Below are positions 32,449 to 32,942 of a stretch of 32,942 nucleotides of DNA, piece after piece. The notes beneath the pieces are model-generated. The model was given only the letters and a program-made list of their open reading frames with translations. It was not told the DNA's origin and searched no databases. The translations under genes were made by a program, and so were the position numbers. This DNA comes from Eubacteriales bacterium OttesenSCG-928-K08 (GTDB lineage: Bacteria; Bacillota; Clostridia; Christensenellales; CAG-138). The stretch's first letter is position 1. Each line of letters starts with the position of its first letter. The stretch covers positions 1 through 32,942 of the forward strand of contig JAJDHH010000016.1 of NCBI GenBank assembly GCA_030266105.1. Reading direction: 5' to 3'.

Positions 32449-32941
32449 AAACTTCACGCAACCTCTCCGTAATGACCTGATCGGGCAATTTGTTTCGCTT
32501 GGCCGTCACAATCAGGCGGATACACTTTGCTTCCTGCTCGCGTGCGAGCAGGTAACCAAGCACCGGCTGGAGTGTCATCACATCGTATTTATCGTGTTTG
32601 ATCAGCTGCATCAGGTAATCATCCCGCGCTTTTTCAAGCGCACTGTTTCTTCCGCTTTGCTGCACTGCCTCAAGCCCTGCGGCAATCGCAAAGCCTGCAG
32701 GCCCTGTGGCAAGCACCCTTGCCATTGTTTCAAAGGGCTGCTCCATCGCGTTTAGGAATATGCTTTTTGCGATGTTGCCCGCAGGCAGCAGATTTGTTTC
32801 GAGCATTTCCTTTGGCGCGCCCATTGCGCGAACGCGAAGCACAGCAAGCACATTGTTAAAATCGGCGAGCGCCCGAAAATACTTCTGGGCAAACTCGCTT
32901 TTGCGGGCATTGGCAACATTCAACGCATGCTCAATATAAGC
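32441..32941 (-). CDS. atpC: V-type ATP synthase subunit C, 5' partial
   Basis: 166 residues from the C-terminal half; the frame remains open to the right edge (AYIEHAL before the TTG at 32923), so the start lies outside. Subunit C (homologue of eukaryotic d) joins the rotor to the membrane ring. The AREQEAKCIRLIVTAKRNKLPDQVITERLREVYG C-terminus, with its REQE and IRLI segments, is typical. Order C-F-A-B-D is standard; I, K and E should lie beyond the window. Confidence 0.92.
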   Translation of the reverse strand, partial: AYIEHALNVANARKSEFAQKYFRALADFNNVLAVLRVRAMGAPKEMLETNLLPAGNIAKSIFLNAMEQPFETMARVLATGPAGFAIAAGLEAVQQSGRNSALEKARDDYLMQLIKHDKYDVMTLQPVLGYLLAREQEAKCIRLIVTAKRNKLPDQVITERLREVYG

Positions 32942-32942
32942 A

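Overview
The window looks like chromosomal DNA from a spore-forming member of the Firmicutes, most likely class Clostridia. The grounds are two alpha/beta-type small acid-soluble spore proteins, an HrcA/CIRCE heat-shock system, Gram-positive style ribosome binding sites (GGAGG), sigma-A-like promoters, a V-type (not F-type) ATPase operon, and walJ close to rlmH. I see no rRNA, tRNA, CRISPR array, insertion sequence or phage gene. Most of the window is housekeeping DNA with small accessory pieces between the conserved blocks.

Layout. 1-1138: the 3' part of a LarA-type nickel-pincer racemase and a bidirectional terminator. 1159-3990: a metal-homeostasis block, with a P1B-type ATPase and a CsoR-family regulator on the minus strand and, divergently, a 42-residue Cys/His-tailed peptide whose leader carries three CCC-N3-GGG units resembling the ATPase operator. 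4128-5736: an M20 peptidase and a small secreted, membrane-anchored protein of unknown function. 5784-10094: a LysR regulator, a PLP dehydratase, an ornithine-cyclodeaminase-family protein and a cysteine-desulfurase-family protein; a dyad sits on the promoter of the dehydratase operon, and a 17-bp hairpin buries the start of the desulfurase gene. 10112-11785: a secreted protein with ten Cys at exact five-residue spacing, then two tandem SASP genes. 11788-18232: hemW, divergent from hrcA-grpE-dnaK-dnaJ with CIRCE and a long nested hairpin in the hrcA leader. 18300-20588: aroA and a metallo-beta-lactamase-fold hydrolase. 20647-22671: htpG with its own CIRCE. 22703-26036 (minus): walJ, two CPBP membrane proteins, rlmH. 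26376-28248: a membrane zinc-ribbon protein, a D-2-hydroxyacid dehydrogenase and an acidic-tailed membrane protein. 28297-32942 (minus): V-ATPase genes C-F-A-B-D, with C running off the window.

How the genes fit together. HrcA probably controls both its own DnaK operon and htpG, since both have CIRCE. CsoR probably controls the ATPase and perhaps the Cys/His peptide, because both promoters are TTGACA-17-nt-TAnAnT with G/C-tract dyads just downstream of the -10. The LysR gene is followed by a promoter whose -35 lies inside a CATTTG/CAAATG dyad, consistent with control of the dehydratase/cyclodeaminase pair. The points I would look at first are the Cys/His peptide with its triple repeat, the Cys-ladder secreted protein, the CPBP pair in which one copy has lost motif 2 and motif 3 residues, the start-codon hairpin at 8863-8918 and the nested hairpin at 13150-13261. 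All assignments come from reading the sequence and recalling family motifs; no database search was run.
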